Part shown: positions 1 through 11,359 of the stretch, one piece after another
How positions within the stretch are numbered: position 1 is the stretch's first letter
Layout of the letters: each line of letters begins with the position of its first letter
NCBI GenBank assembly: GCA_043228905.1
Contig: JBHGNT010000002.1
Location: 10,292,001 to 10,356,000 of the forward strand
DNA: 64,000 bases
Origin: Azolla caroliniana
Taxonomy: Eukaryota > Polypodiophyta
Direction of reading: 5' to 3'
Made by a program: the position numbers and the translations under genes
The notes under the pieces: generated by a model
What the model was told of the DNA's origin: nothing
Seen by the model: the letters and a program-made list of their open reading frames with translations, nothing else
Databases searched by the model: none

Positions 1-138
1 CATATGATGTATAGACTGAGTAGTATTTTTGAATTGAGGTTCTGTGTGCTCTCTCTCTATCTCTCCCTCATACTGTTAAGCTCTCCATTAAACCTGTTTT
101 CTATTTTCTATTGCTTCCGCACACTATTTGTTTCTACA
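1..138 (+). repeat. Copia-1 5' LTR, 3' part only
   Basis: This stretch matches the end of the LTR at 5360-5500: the same CT-rich leader, the same Pol II-like 3' half, and the same end, TTTCTACA. The start of the LTR lies outside the window. Confidence 0.9.
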
Positions 139-156
139 TGGTATCAGAGTGCGAGG
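139..156 (+). other. Primer binding site of Copia-1
   Basis: TGGTATCAGAGTGCGAGG begins at the first base after the LTR end. It is complementary to the 3' end of plant initiator tRNA-Met, the usual Copia primer. Copia-3 has the matching site at 57236. Confidence 0.9.
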
Positions 157-246
157 GTTGAGAACCTCTACACCTAACATTTGCTTTCCAAAAAGAAAAC
201 CTAACCTTTGAAAAGAATAGAAAAAAAAAAACAAACAAACAAACAA

Positions 247-1194
247 ATGGATAGAGGAATGGCAAGCTCGCTCCCAGTGGAGAAGCTCAACAGATCCAAC
301 TACGCATCTTGGTCATACAAGGTGCACGAGTACCTGCTTGGGTATGGTTACTGGAGCTATGTCGACGGAGCTAACGACACAGCACCTGATGCGGCACACA
401 AGGACTTCCCGGTGTGGGAACAATCGGCAAGCAGAGTGATGTACTGCTTTGCGTCCAGTGTCGAAGACTAGCTACTGAGCCACATCCGAGATGCTAAGAC
501 GCCGAAAGAGGCTTCGGGAAACCTGAAGAAGTTGTTCGCCGCAAGCACTACAACCCGGAAGTTGCAACACCAACAGGAGTTGAGCAATGTCCGACAGAAG
601 GACATGTTGGTGGCTGGTTAGACGGCCCGAATCAAAGAGCTTTGTGACTCGCTTGCCTCTATCAATGTCATTGTAGAGGAAGACTAGATGGTACAGGTCT
701 GTCTTGGGGGCCTGCCGTCTGTCTTGGGGGCCTGTACGAGGGAGAATACGTCATCATTTTTTGACTTATAGTCGATGCTCCTTGTAGAGGAGAACCACGT
801 TGATGCATCAACAAGTGCACCCACCGATAGCCGGATGCTGTACACGGAAGCGGATCGGCCCCATGGGCGTGGTGGACGAGGCAGGTCGGCACGCAATGGA
901 GGCGGTCGGCAAGGGCAAGATCGACGGCACAAAGACAGTGCCGACAGCAGTTCCAGGACCTCCACAACCAGGGGAAGTCAAGGTGGCGCCGGAGGCCGGC
1001 AAGACAAATCCGCCACAGAATGTTGGTACTGTGGCAAAAAGGGCCATAGAGAAAGCGAGTGTTGGAAGAAGCGCGTCGATTCGGACAAATCTGGATCCGG
1101 CAAAACCAGTTGAGAGAACCCGCAAAGCTCGGACTACGCACAAGGATCGAAAGGATCCGGAACCAGGAAGACCGGTAAGGGGCCATCCTTGGTG
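247..1194 (+). pseudogene. Copia-1 gag (broken)
   Basis: The frame starts at the ATG at 247 (residues MDRGMASSLPVEKL) and would encode the nucleocapsid precursor. A UBN2-type gag region is recognisable, and a CCHC zinc knuckle (CWYCGKKGHRESECW) lies at 1021-1065. The frame is broken by an in-frame TAG at 469, another stop near 619, and a 21-base tandem duplication around 698-740. By comparison with Copia-3, the TAG at 469 replaces a sense codon. No intact gag protein can be made. Gag and pol were presumably one polyprotein, as in other Copia elements. Confidence 0.85.
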
Positions 1195-4100
1195 ATGAAT
1201 CACAAGGCAAATTCGATGAAGAAGACCACTTCCAAATCGGATGAAGTGTGGTACGTTGATTCCGGTGCTTCAAATCACATGACGAACCACAAAGAGTGGT
1301 TCTCCTTCTTGGAGAAACCGGAACAACCAAGAGTTGTCGAAACCGGAGACGACACTCCTCACCCAATCGTGCATATCGGTGAAGTCCCTTTGAGCCACGT
1401 CGGACATAGGGGGAAGCTGATGAATGTATTACACGTTCCGACTATCACGAAGAACCTGGTGTCGGTCGGACAGATCATTGACCAGGGAATGCAGGTGGGG
1501 TTTACGCACCTCGTGTGCTTCATTGAGGAGGAGGGCTAGATTATTGCGCAAGGGCGTAGAGACGGGAGGATGTTCATCCTCGACACCAATGATGTCGGCA
1601 CCGCTTTGTTCGCCAAAGGACAGAAGATTGAATCGGATATCGATCTTTGGCACAAGCGGATTGGCCACGTCAATTACTGGAGGCTTCAAGACCTACAAAC
1701 GAAACAAGTTGTTTTCGGTTTGCCGAAGTTCAGTGCCTAAAAGGCCTAAGTATGTGAAGCCTGCCAACTCGGGAAGCAACACCGGCTTCCATTCCCCACC
1801 AAATGAAACCATAGCCGTAATAAGCTCGACCTTATTCATTCGGATATATGGGGACCGGCATAGAATGTGAGCCTTGCTGGGAGTCGATATTTCGTCTCCT
1901 TCATCGACGACTACAGGCGGCACACATGGATCTACCTCATTGAGCGGAAGATCGGAGTCTTCGACTGTTTCCGGAACCTCCAAAGCATGTTGGAATGGGA
2001 ATCGGAGAGGAAGATCAAGTGCCTGTGGTCAGATGGTGGAAAAGAATATTTTTCCGGCCAATTCAACATTTATCTACAACAAAGAGGAATTTGGAGAGAG
2101 TTCAGCTACAGATACACACCTGAGCAAAACGGTGTGGCGGAAAGGAAGAACCGGTCACTTGTCAACGCAACAAGGGCAATGCTGGAATAGAAGAGCATGC
2201 CCCATTTCTACTGGGCAGAGGCGGTCCGGATGGCCGTCTACATCCAAAACCGGATCGGTGACAAGGTGTCTGTGCATGAGATGTATTTCGGGCGCAAGCC
2301 AAATTTGAGACACCTTCGGATTTCGGCAGCATAGCATATGTGCATGTGCCGGATGAGAAGCGGAGGAAGCTGGATGATAAATTGGAGAAGTGCATCCTCG
2401 TCGGCTACTCACATGAGCAAAAGGGGTATAAGTGTTATAATCCCCGGACGAAGCAGGTCCGAGTTAGCCGCGATGTTGAGTTTGATGAGTCAGCATCATG
2501 GTATGCCTTATCGGCTCCAACTTCCGACCCCGACCCAATACCGGAGGATGAGGCTAGTGAGCCTGAACCGGTCCAGATAGAAGATGAAGAAACCGGGACT
2601 CAAGAAGAGAATCCGGAATCGTTTCGGTTGAGTGGACCGAACGAGAGACTAGGTCAATCCGACCAGTCAAAAGAGGAACCGGCGAGTAGTGAAGACTCTG
2701 TCGTGCTCTCCCCGCGCAAGGAACCGAGGAAACGGTTCACACACAAAGAGAAGGGAAAGAAGAAGATGCCAGATTATGAAACCGCTAATGATGAGTCAGA
2801 TCAGAGCGGATCCGACTCCGGAGAGAAAATGACGGTTCTTCGGCACCGAAGACCAAACCGGCCAAGAAGGGCCTCAAACCGGGTAACGGTGGGTTACACT
2901 GGTCAACCCGCCAGAAGGAACCTGTTAAGCAGTACGGGTACAATGAGTACATGGCGCATCACTATGCGTACATGACCAAGGTGGCGGAAGTGCGTGAGCC
3001 GGAGAGCTACGCAGAAGCGGCAAGGGATGCAAATTGGCGTGCCACTATGGAGGGAGAGATGCGGGCACTTGATGCCAACGATACATGGGACCTGGTTGAC
3101 CCTCCTCATCATAGTAAACCGATCGGATGCAAGTGGCTGTACAAGGTAAAGTACAACGCCGACGGTTCAGTTAACCAGTACAAGGCCCGGTTAGTGGCAA
3201 AGGGATACGCACAGACCCACGGAATCAACTACGACGAGACCTTCGCTCCAGTAGCGAAGATGACGACGGTTCGTGTGGTGCTGGCGGTTGCTACGGCAAG
3301 GGAGTGACATCTTCACCAGACAGACATGAAGAATGCATTTCTTCAAGGCAATCTAGAAGAAGAGGTATTTATGACCTGGTTTTCAGTCGGAGATGAACAA
3401 GTTGGCTGTATGCCAGCTGAAGAACTCACTTTATGGCCTGAAGCAAGCCCCCCGAGCTTGGAATGCGAAGATTACACACTGGTTACGTAAGTTGGGGTTT
3501 GCGGCCTCCAAGTCCGACTCTTCGTTGTTCATCCGGCAAGGTCCGGACGGTCCAATTTGCATCTTGTTGTATGTTGATGATCTAGTCATCACCGGACCCA
3601 GACTCGATGAAGTTCCAACTGTTGGACGCATTTCACTATTTCCTTGGGATCAAGGTGATCTGAACCCCTGACGGCATATTGCTCTCACAAAGACACTATG
3701 TGTTGAATATGTTGTACAAGTGCAGCATGACAGAATGCCACCCTATTTCTACACCCTTGGACTAGAAACAGAAGCTCTGTCCCAACTCCAGACCGGCCTG
3801 TGATGAGAAACGGTTCCGACAAATTGTCGGAAGCCTTATATATTTGACCATCACCCGACCCGACATCAACTATCCGGTCAGTGTGATTAGCCAATTCATG
3901 CAGAAGCCGACCGTCGAGCATCTTCAGTGTGCGCACCGCATACTGCGGTATGTGAGTGGCACGAAGGACCGGGGACTGTTATACCGGCGAGGTATGACTG
4001 AAGAGCTAGTCGGTTACATGGATGTCGACTGGGCCGGCGATGCATCAGATCGTCGTTCAACTTCCGGCTATATGTTTTCCCTTGGTAGCACGATTATTGC

Positions 4101-4446
4101 TGAATACCAGGGTGCTACCGTTGCCACCTGTGAAGCCATTTGGCTTCGGTGACTGCTGCAAGACTTGCGAATCGAGGTGCCGACCCCGATCCTGATCTAC
4201 TGCAACAACATCAACAGCATGCAGCTCGCCAAGAACCTCGTATTCCATGCTCGCACAAAGCACATCGAAGTGCACTACCACTTCGTGCGTGAGTGTGTCC
4301 TGAGCGGTGAAGTCGAACTTCGGTATGTTCATACAGATCGGCAGGTTGCCGACATCTTCACCAAACTGCTCGGATCGGACAAGTTGCAGCACTTCACCGA
4401 AATGCTTGGTGTTCAGCATCTCGACGTGCCACACTTGAGGGGGAGA
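1195..4446 (+). pseudogene. Copia-1 pol: protease, integrase, RT, RNase H (broken)
   Basis: In order: a retropepsin with its DSGAS active site at about 1258-1272; integrase with the zinc region near 1640-1790 and the DDE-core motif GVAERKNR near 2131-2154; an acidic linker; reverse transcriptase with YVDD at 3570-3581; and RNase H, with the motif DVDWAGD near 4021 and ADIFTK near 4350. Stops and frame changes occur at about 1537, 2190, 3305 and 3670, among others. RNase H also appears to have lost a piece near 4098, where Copia-3 has the conserved AWSSKKQ stretch. It shares most of its length with Copia-3 pol, which is broken at different places. Confidence 0.88.
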
Positions 4447-5060
4447 ATGGGCAAAGACACCACTGAAACGGGCAAAGGCAAAGAGACTGCCGATTGCGCC
4501 AGTGGGGGAAGAACCGACAAGGGGAGAGACAGGAAGAAGAAAGGAGCCGAGTTGACAAAGGAAGTTAACACATCCGAACAAGTCGAAACAAGCAGTAGCG
4601 GAGGCAGAGTCAAGAAGGACAGAGTCGACCAAAAGAAGAAGGCCAAGACCCGGACATGGTCTGATGTGGTGAAGGGCCTGGAACCAGAAGACGAATCGGG
4701 AGCAACCGATTTGGACAAGAGCTGGAACGAATCGGAGACAGCCGATTCGGTTCTACAAAAGGATTCAGAAGAACCGGATCAATTCAAGGCCAAGAGGACA
4801 AGAAGGCAACAAAAGTCGACGCCAACATGAAGGGATCGGCGAATCAGCAAAAGCCAAAGTCACAACAGTGAGGGAATTGAATTGGGCCTGTTGAGCAGAC
4901 AAGCCGACCAAGGAAGTCGAGGTGCGCAGGAACAGAAGGGTCGCGGCAAACAAGACCGGACCGGACGAGGAGCGCGAGCGAGGCGAAGTGACGCCAGAAG
5001 GAGCCAGGTGGAAGCACCGGCTGCCATAGAGACTGACACTACGATCCGACCTCAAATTGA
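4447..5060 (+). other. Extra 3' segment of Copia-1 between two polypurine tracts
   Basis: In the related families pol ends close to a polypurine tract and the 3' LTR follows at once. Here a polypurine tract (TTGAGGGGGAG) occurs at 4435-4445, but the LTR starts only at 5074, after a second, almost identical tract. The RNase H reading frame runs through the first tract and stays open to 4830. It adds about 125 charged residues rich in Lys, Glu, Ser and Thr (for example RKKKGAELTKEVN and TWSDVVKGLEPEDES). I recognise no domain. It may be a captured segment or a duplication of the tract. Confidence 0.55.
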
Positions 5061-5073
5061 GGTTGAGGGGGAG

Positions 5074-5500
5074 TGTTGAGCGGCAAGCTCAACTGGATCC
5101 AGATCGGCTGAATAAGCCTGAGCCCGATCGGCATCCAGAAGGATGACCCGGGTCGGTGAGCCGGTGAGCAAGTGAGTTGGTGAGCTAGGGAGCCGGTTAG
5201 CTGGATCAAGCAGTAACCGGAAGCCAAGTAGCAGCTAGTCTACTAGGGAGTTAATATCTCGTAGTTAGTGTTAGACGCTAGTGTGGGAATTGAAGTACAC
5301 CGTACTTTTGTCAGTCCGGATGGACTTGTATAAAAGTGTTCACTGAACACATACGATGTACAGTCTGAGTAGTATTTTTTAATTGAGTTTCTGTGTGCTC
5401 TCTCTCTCTCTCTGTCTCTCCCGCGTACTGTTAAGCTCTCCATTAAACTTGTTTTCTGTTTTCTGTTTTCTATTGCTTCCACACGCTATTTGTTTCTACA
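5074..5500 (+). repeat. Copia-1 3' LTR (427 bp)
   Basis: It starts with TGTTGAGC and ends with TTTCTACA, the TG...CA form of LTRs. A polypurine tract (TTGAGGGGGAG) ends at the base before it. GTTGAGC at 5075-5081 is inverted at 5087-5093, so the LTR opens with a short stem-loop. A CT-rich tract lies at about 5398-5420. Its end matches the partial 5' LTR at 1-138. Confidence 0.92.
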
Positions 5501-6110
5501 CCTTTGAAAGGCATGCATGGAACAAGAAAGGATGATAAAAGAAAGTTAGATGACCAAGGAGATTGCCGAGATGAGGTGGCACGTGCACGAGGCATGAAGC
5601 ATTATGCTCAAGAGGAGCAAAGAGAGCCATGACAACCAATCATGGTAATGCAAAGACTAAATGAAAAATATGGTGGATCAGATGGCAACGGCGGTTTGGG
5701 CATAAAGAAGAAACATCGATGAAGTAGAATAATCAAAAGAGGAACCTCACTACAATTGGCACATACCGGTGGATGTGCAGGTTTAATGGGGGTGAATGTC
5801 GTGTGGTTTTTCACACATGATATGAAAACTATGTAAAAAAGTAATGAAATAATTATTTTAGATTAGATTAATGGCTTGCTATGGAGAGATGGATGTACTC
5901 AAGAGCTTCAATATGCATTTTACTACTTATAAAATGGACAACTACATATCAAGTTATGTAGACATGAAGTTTGAGAAGATAAGGAAAATAGGATTTTGAA
6001 ATTTCCCACATAGACAGGAAACTTTAGGAGCCAGCTATATAAGCAGATTGAGAACCATCATTTTTCATCTATGTATTAAGAGCACAAAAGAAATAGTTGG
6101 GCTTGGGCCA
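5501..6110. other. Non-coding stretch, no gene seen
   Basis: No conserved reading frame is present. A TATA-like motif (GCTATATAAGC) lies at about 6031-6043, followed by a leader-like AT-rich stretch. This could be an LTR remnant, but I found no matching second copy in the window. Confidence 0.4.
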
Positions 6111-6134
6111 CTTTTGTCTAGAAAGATAGATGTG

Positions 6135-6520
6135 GCTAAGTCGTCGGATGTGGCTAAGTTGCTCGAACTGGCCGGTGATGGAACTCAAACCGGCCGGTGA
6201 AGGAACTCAAATCGGTTGGTGATAGTATTGAAAACTGGATGGAGTCAGCAACCAGAAACCGGATTGAGTCGGCAACTAGATAGAACTGGCAACAAAGCCG
6301 GCATTCGGAAACCAGGTGGATCTGGCAACCGGCAACCGGATGGAGCTCGCAACCGGATCGAACCGGTGATCGAACCGGAACTGGACGGCGACAATCGGAC
6401 GGAGCCGGCGACCGGACGAATCCGGCAACCCGCAACCGGACGGAGCCAGCAACCGGACAGCAACAAAACTGGAACCGGACTGGATGGATGAGGCCGGAAG
6501 CGGACCAGACGGATCAAAGC
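6135..6520. repeat. CCGG-rich degenerate repeat array
   Basis: The segment repeats short units of the form AACCGGA followed by a few variable bases, for example CAACCGGATGGAGC and CGAACCGGAACTGGAC, more than 15 times. Such CCGG-rich stretches also occur in the LTRs of the Copia family here. It may be an expanded LTR segment. The long frames through it on both strands are artefacts of the repeat. Confidence 0.6.
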
Positions 6521-7189
6521 ATGGGCCAACCTTTACGGATTATAGGATCATGCGACTGAACTAAAGTAAAGTAAAATAAAGTAAAGGTCATGTGGAAGGC
6601 ATGCAACTAAAGGTAAAAGCCATGCAACTAAAAGTGGGGAGGCAAAGGAACATCAAAGGAGGGATCAACAAAGAAACCCATAAAAATTCCATTTTTTTCC
6701 TACACTCATCCTCTCTCCATTTTTATTTTCTTTTCCTTCTTAGCTCCCTTATCTCACGGAGCCATAACACTCAAAAAACCCTAATTTTCCCTACGAAGGC
6801 CATAACACTCAAGAACCCTTAATTTCCCTATGGAAGCCATTCAACTCAAAAACCCTAATTTCTTATCGAAGCTGAAAACCCCTAATTTTCTCAACGAAGA
6901 TATCACTCATAAACCATAATCTCTTATCAAAGCTGAAAAACCTAATTTTCCTATCGAATCCGTATCTTAGTTTCTTCTAATCTATTACTCTAGTAATTTC
7001 CATAAGCTAAAACTTTTGTAATCCCAATCTTGGGATTGATTATAATCTATCTTTCCCTTTATAAATGAAATTTGTGGATCTTTCTCATTTTGCATTAATT
7101 CTTTAATATAAACATACGAATCTGATATCCTCCGGTCGGAGGCCCCGAGGTCCTGCCTCAAGTTCATGTGTCCTCATCGTATTTTCGCG
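6521..7189. other. AT-rich non-coding DNA with CCTAATTT-type imperfect repeats
   Basis: Between about 6750 and 6960 a unit of roughly 35-45 bases containing AACCCTAATTT and GAAGCCATAACACTC recurs four or five times with drift. No gene is supported. The stretch ends near TTTTCGCGACA, where the Copia LTR scrap begins. Confidence 0.45.
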
Positions 7190-7526
7190 ACACCGGATCG
7201 GATTGTAACCGGTAGGCCGTTAGAGGCCTACAATTTTAGCCTAGTACATAGGCATATTCCTTGGAGTTAGTGTCAGTCACTCGTATGAGCATTGAAGTAC
7301 TTGTCAGTACTTCTGGTAGTCCTTTTAAGGACTTGTATAAAAAGTGTTCTATAAAACATTTGTATGTACAAAGTGTTATTATTTTGAATAGAAGTTTTGT
7401 TCTGATCTCTCCGTCTCTCCCCTGTATTCTCTATGTGTTTTCAAGTTTCCATTAAACCTTGTCTCTATTTTCTTGTTGGTGTCCATCCGGCAAAGCCAGT
7501 TTGTCTACGCTTCCGCACGAAACTCT
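7190..7526 (+). repeat. Copia LTR fragment (Copia-3 family)
   Basis: It aligns with 56862-57225 of the Copia-3 5' LTR: the shared segments are the CCGGATCGGATTG region, the CCGGTAGGCCGTTAGAG block, the ACTCGTATGAGCATTGAAGT block, and the GCTTCCGCACG end. The 5' third of the LTR and all internal sequence are missing. It is probably a remnant of a deleted element. Confidence 0.75.
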
Positions 7527-7809
7527 TTACGGCCAATTTGTCAATGGTTGTCCCTCCGACTGGCCCTTTGACCCCCTTATTTCTTAATCTCATTGCCACA
7601 AGTGAAGTATTCCTTCCTTCTTGTACGATGTGCTTAGTTGGGGTTACCTTAGATGAAGTTGATTCATTGTCCCATTGACGACGCTTATGGAAGCGCTCAC
7701 AAGTTGTCTTCACAATGGCCCAATCAACAATAAGCCCATCTTCATTCTCTAAGAGTAACCCAAGTTCTCTCTCGTCTTTTACATCAACTAATTTTAAAAA
7801 TAAAAGCAC
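7527..7809 (-). other. Open stretch of unknown origin
   Basis: A minus-strand frame is open from 7809 down into the LTR scrap and reads MLLFLKLVDVKDERELG at its start. I recognise no domain and the frame enters repeat sequence at its 3' end, so I do not call it a gene. It could be a truncated exon or a retroelement scrap. Confidence 0.2.
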
Positions 7810-8336
7810 TTTTCTTTAATCCAATATGGTTCGAGTGTGGATAACCGACCAAACCTTCATTCAAACTCTTGAAGTGTAGTATCAACACTCAACGATTTAT
7901 TATGAGAGTCAACCCAGTTCATCAGATCCTTCTTTGTTATGTGGGATGATCATCGAGACTATACTCCTCGAGTAGAATCCTCTCAAAAATTTCCCAATTC
8001 AGAATTGTTGCTTGTATCTTGAGGATTAAGGAATGGAGGTTCAATGTTACAACCATTAGAAAAGCATGATACTAACCACTATATGTAGCATATTCATATA
8101 TTTGTTTTAATGAGATTCTAATATAAATTTCTACATTACTTTGATTACTGGGGCCCACTATATATATATATATATATATTAGTATTCAAGGCTTTATTTA
8201 AAAACCATTGCTAACAATTGACTTTCATTATTGAAGGCACACTTTTCTATTCGGTTCGTCTATTTTCCTCAAACGATGCATTGATGTATGTAAAGGTACT
8301 TTGCCCTTCAAACAATACACTTATATATATAAACTG
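7810..8336. other. AT-rich non-coding DNA
   Basis: No gene is seen. A (TA)n microsatellite lies at about 8159-8179. Confidence 0.5.
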
Positions 8337-8809
8337 TGGAGAATAGTGCGGAATACTGTTCGGCCACAACTGAGTCTTTAGATCACTTCGTTTAAGGATC
8401 AAACACAGAAATGGGAATAGAGATGAATACTCGTACACCAAAAGAAAGTACACAGGATGTTTACGTGGAAAACCCTAATAGGGAAAAACCACGGGAGCCC
8501 ACAGACTCTAAACTATCACTATATGAGAAAGGTACAATCAGAGACCGGATGGCAATGACCTCGAGCTCTGTTTCTTCGCCAACCGGAGGTTACAACAGAG
8601 TATCGCTCTGTATCTTCTCTCTCTCTCTATCAGTTACTCTCTATTTGAGTGATTGCCCTAAGTCATATTTATACTTATATGAACATAGGGCTATTTACAA
8701 ATATAGCCTCAATAGGCTTACTCAAAACATATTTACAAATATGTCTTCTCTTCCGGTTCTCCTCTTCATTCATAACCGGATCCCATCCGGAGGGACTGAT
8801 TTCCCAACA
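8337..8809 (-). repeat. Copia-2 3' LTR (473 bp)
   Basis: On the minus strand it begins TGTTGGGAAATC and ends TATTCTCCA. A purine-rich tract (GGGAAGAGGGAGAT) immediately precedes it on that strand. It pairs with 25979-26479. Confidence 0.88.
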
Positions 8810-8819
8810 ATCTCCCTCT

Positions 8820-10116
8820 TCCCATCCGGATGTAGACTGGTTGGTATCCGCATTAGCCGACATATCCGAATCGATGAATCCATCAAGTTGGGGATTACCG
8901 GAGGCACATACTCGAGGTGCCTTTCAGATACCGAAGTATCCACTTGATCGTGTTCCAGTGCTCTCTTCCGGGATTGCTCATGAACTGGCTCACCACTCTG
9001 ACTGCATATCCGATATCCGGCCGGGTACATACCATCGTGTACATCAAACTTCCGACGGCAGAGGCATATAGAATCTTCATCATATCCGTCTTCTCCGCCT
9101 TTGTCTTCGGGCTTTGTTTTTCGGATAGCTTGCAGTTTGCCAGAAGTGTCAATCCGACCAGTTTCGCCTCCGACATGTTGAACCGTTGAAGCACCTTTGT
9201 CATCTACTTCTCTTCTGACAACCACAACAGCTTCTTCGACCGGTCCAGGATGATGTGCATTCCCAATATCTGTCTCGCCCCAAGTCTTTCATTGAGAAGG
9301 TCTGGTCCAGAGCCTTCTTCAGCGTCCAAATCTTGCCTTGGTCTCGTCCGCCGATTAGCATATCATCCACATATAGGGAAGTATCAGGAAATCTCCTCCG
9401 TCAAATTTCTTCACAAACACACAGTGATCGGCCTGCATCTTGTGGTACCCTTGGTCGGTCATGAAGGAGTCAAACTTCCGGTACCATTGCCGGGGGGCTT
9501 GCTTTAATCCGTATAAGCTCTTCTTCAGTCCGCACACCAGGTGCTCCTTCCCTTTCTTCTCAAATCCTTCCAGTTGCTGCATGTGGATCTCTTCTTCCTG
9601 GTCGCCATGTAGGAATGTCGTCTTGACGTCCAGTTGCTCTACCTCGAGGTCCATGCTTACTGCTATGCTCAATACCGTCCAGATGGATGTCATTTTTACT
9701 ACCGGGGCAAAGATCTCATCGAAATCCGCTCCTTTCTTCTGCTGGAAGCCCTTCACCATGATCCGGGCTTTGTACCTTGGTGGATTTCCGGCGTCTCCCA
9801 ATTTCAGCTTGCACACCCACTTGTTCCGGAGTGCTCTCTTCCCTTTCGGCAACTTCGTCAGTTCATACGTGTGGTTCTCATGCATGGAATCCATCTCGTC
9901 CTGCATGGCACTCAACCACTTGTGGTTGTGGGTGTCTCTCTTTGCTTCTTCGAAGCTTTCCGGCTCCCCCTCATCGGTTAGCAACACATGCTCTACATCC
10001 GGAAATCTCTGGGGGGCTCTTCTCTCTCGGAGAGGATATCTCTGTTCTTGGTTTCTGACCACCGGTTCCTCTATTTGATCCTCATCCAAATCCGATTCAG
10101 GATCTTGTCTTCTTCT

Positions 10117-10151
<35 letters not shown>

Positions 10152-10593
10152 TTCCTCTTCTTCTTCGATCGGCTTAGTTTCTTGTCCGTATTCGGCCGGT
10201 TCGTCAAGTGTCATCCAGTTACCGGCTAACATCCGGTTTACAACCGGGTAAGTCCTTGTGTCCTCAAGCCGGTTTTCATTGGATGATCCAGAGTTCATCA
10301 CCTTCTTTTCCGACTCCCAATCGGCAATGGTCCTCTCTTCCATGAAGACTATGTCCCGACTCCGAAACACCTTCTTGTCGACCAGATCCCACACCCAGTA
10401 ACTGAACTCATCATCATTGTATCCAAGGAATATGTATGTTCGGGACTTCAGATCCAACTTTTCTCTCTTGTCCTTCGCCACATGCACATAAGCGAGACAT
10501 CCGAACACCTTTAAATGCTGGTAGATATGTCCTTACCGGTCCATACTTTCTATGGTGAGTCTCCTCTAAGGGTACTGAGAATGATCTGTTTAT
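8820..10593 (-). pseudogene. Copia-2 pol, 3' part: end of integrase, RT, truncated RNase H
   Basis: On the minus strand the frame resumes just left of the DNA transposon with VINRSFSVPLEE (integrase C-terminal region), followed by FGCLAYVHVAKDKREK. A run of GAA/GAG codons at about 10107-10168 gives more than 20 glutamates in the linker. Reverse transcriptase follows with AMQDEMDSMHENHTYEL, and its YVDD box at 9373-9362 lies just after a frameshift. The stretch continues to ILRYLKGT near 8910. RNase H is reduced to about 30 degenerate residues before the LTR. The gene is dead. Confidence 0.85.
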
Positions 10594-10597
10594 CACA
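10594..10597. repeat. Target site duplication CACA, left copy
   Basis: CACA directly precedes the left terminal inverted repeat and recurs at 18268-18271 directly after the right one. Joining the flanks with one copy restores the Copia integrase frame (TTTYV then INRS). One neighbouring T makes 5 bp possible. Confidence 0.8.
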
Positions 10598-10630
10598 AAC
10601 ACCGGGTCATTTGAAACAGGTAATATGTCG
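10598..10630 (+). repeat. Left terminal inverted repeat (33 bp)
   Basis: It starts AACACCGGGTCATTTG and ends AATATGTCG. It is an exact reverse complement of 18235-18267. The similarity falls off after this point, apart from the subterminal motif near 10699. Confidence 0.92.
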
Positions 10631-11359
10631 TATTCTCTTTTGGCATAGTTGGCCAGATGTAGAAAAGTACCCTATTTTAGCCCGATATCGAAAATATACG
10701 ATGCATGCGTACCCCTTTTGCGACTTGATGGTTAAATATAGAACAAAAAAACCTAGCAATTACTAAATTGTATATGTGTCCACATTCGTGTCAATTTGCA
10801 TATCATGGAGTACAATTGAAGACTTGGTTCAATATAAAGTTCTAAAATTGGTATCCATATTCAAATTGTAGAGTAAAACTACATAAACCGTAATTATAAA
10901 TATGTGGTTTTGGGTTTAGGAATAAAGTAGTACCCCACTTGTTGGACGGGTATATCGATAGTTTCATTGTATAATGTCATATAGTTCATGACAATGTAAT
11001 TGGTAAGAGTAACAATTACGTACGACATTCATTTATACTATGTGGAACCAGTAGACTTGAACCGTAGGTAACTAAAAACCTCTTATTATCAAAAACATTC
11101 GCCTTTTCATATACAGTCATGCTAACGGAAATGAGAAATTACAATATCATGTTAATATCTCAAACTAAAGAAGAGCATGGTGACCAATTATATGTAAATA
11201 CAAACAACGGTTCCAATAATGATTAAAAAGGGAAATTATGAACAGGTGAATTTAATTAAACGATAAACAATTACAGATGTTCTCATATACAAATATAATA
11301 TGAAGTGATGGTGAACATTATGCCTCAAAATCCTCAATTTTTACATTACGCCATCTACA
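10631..11359. other. Left subterminal non-coding region of the transposon
   Basis: This is AT-rich DNA downstream of the methyltransferase gene, with no frame of note. CGATGCATGCGTA at 10699-10711 recurs in inverted orientation near the right end (CGACGCATGCGTA on the minus strand, about 18164-18176). A pair of this kind is a candidate transposase-binding site. Confidence 0.55.

Larger units (their letters stand above)
1..5500 (+). mobile_element. Copia-1: decayed Ty1/Copia LTR retrotransposon
   Basis: The order is partial 5' LTR (1-138), tRNA-iMet primer site (139 on), gag, protease, integrase, reverse transcriptase, RNase H, then a 3' LTR (5074-5500). This order (integrase before RT) is Ty1/Copia. 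The window starts inside the 5' LTR, so the left target duplication cannot be seen; the 5 bases after the 3' LTR are CCTTT. Both gag and pol carry several stops and frameshifts, so the copy is dead. It is closely related to Copia-3 at 56775-61603. An extra 0.63-kb segment separates RNase H from the 3' LTR. Confidence 0.93.

Noticed and set aside
247-4446. A RIP-like or deamination signature as the cause of Copia stops
   Set aside because: Some stops compare as C-to-T or G-to-A against the other copy (for example the CGA to TGA near 60587), but several others are transversions, so no bias can be claimed by eye.
6154-6529. Overlapping open frames on both strands in the CCGG-rich region
   Set aside because: Low-complexity repeat DNA stays open in many frames; no domain is present.
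10107-10168. Poly-Glu coding tract (CTT repeat on the plus strand)
   Set aside because: Ordinary microsatellite growth in the Copia linker region, not a domain.
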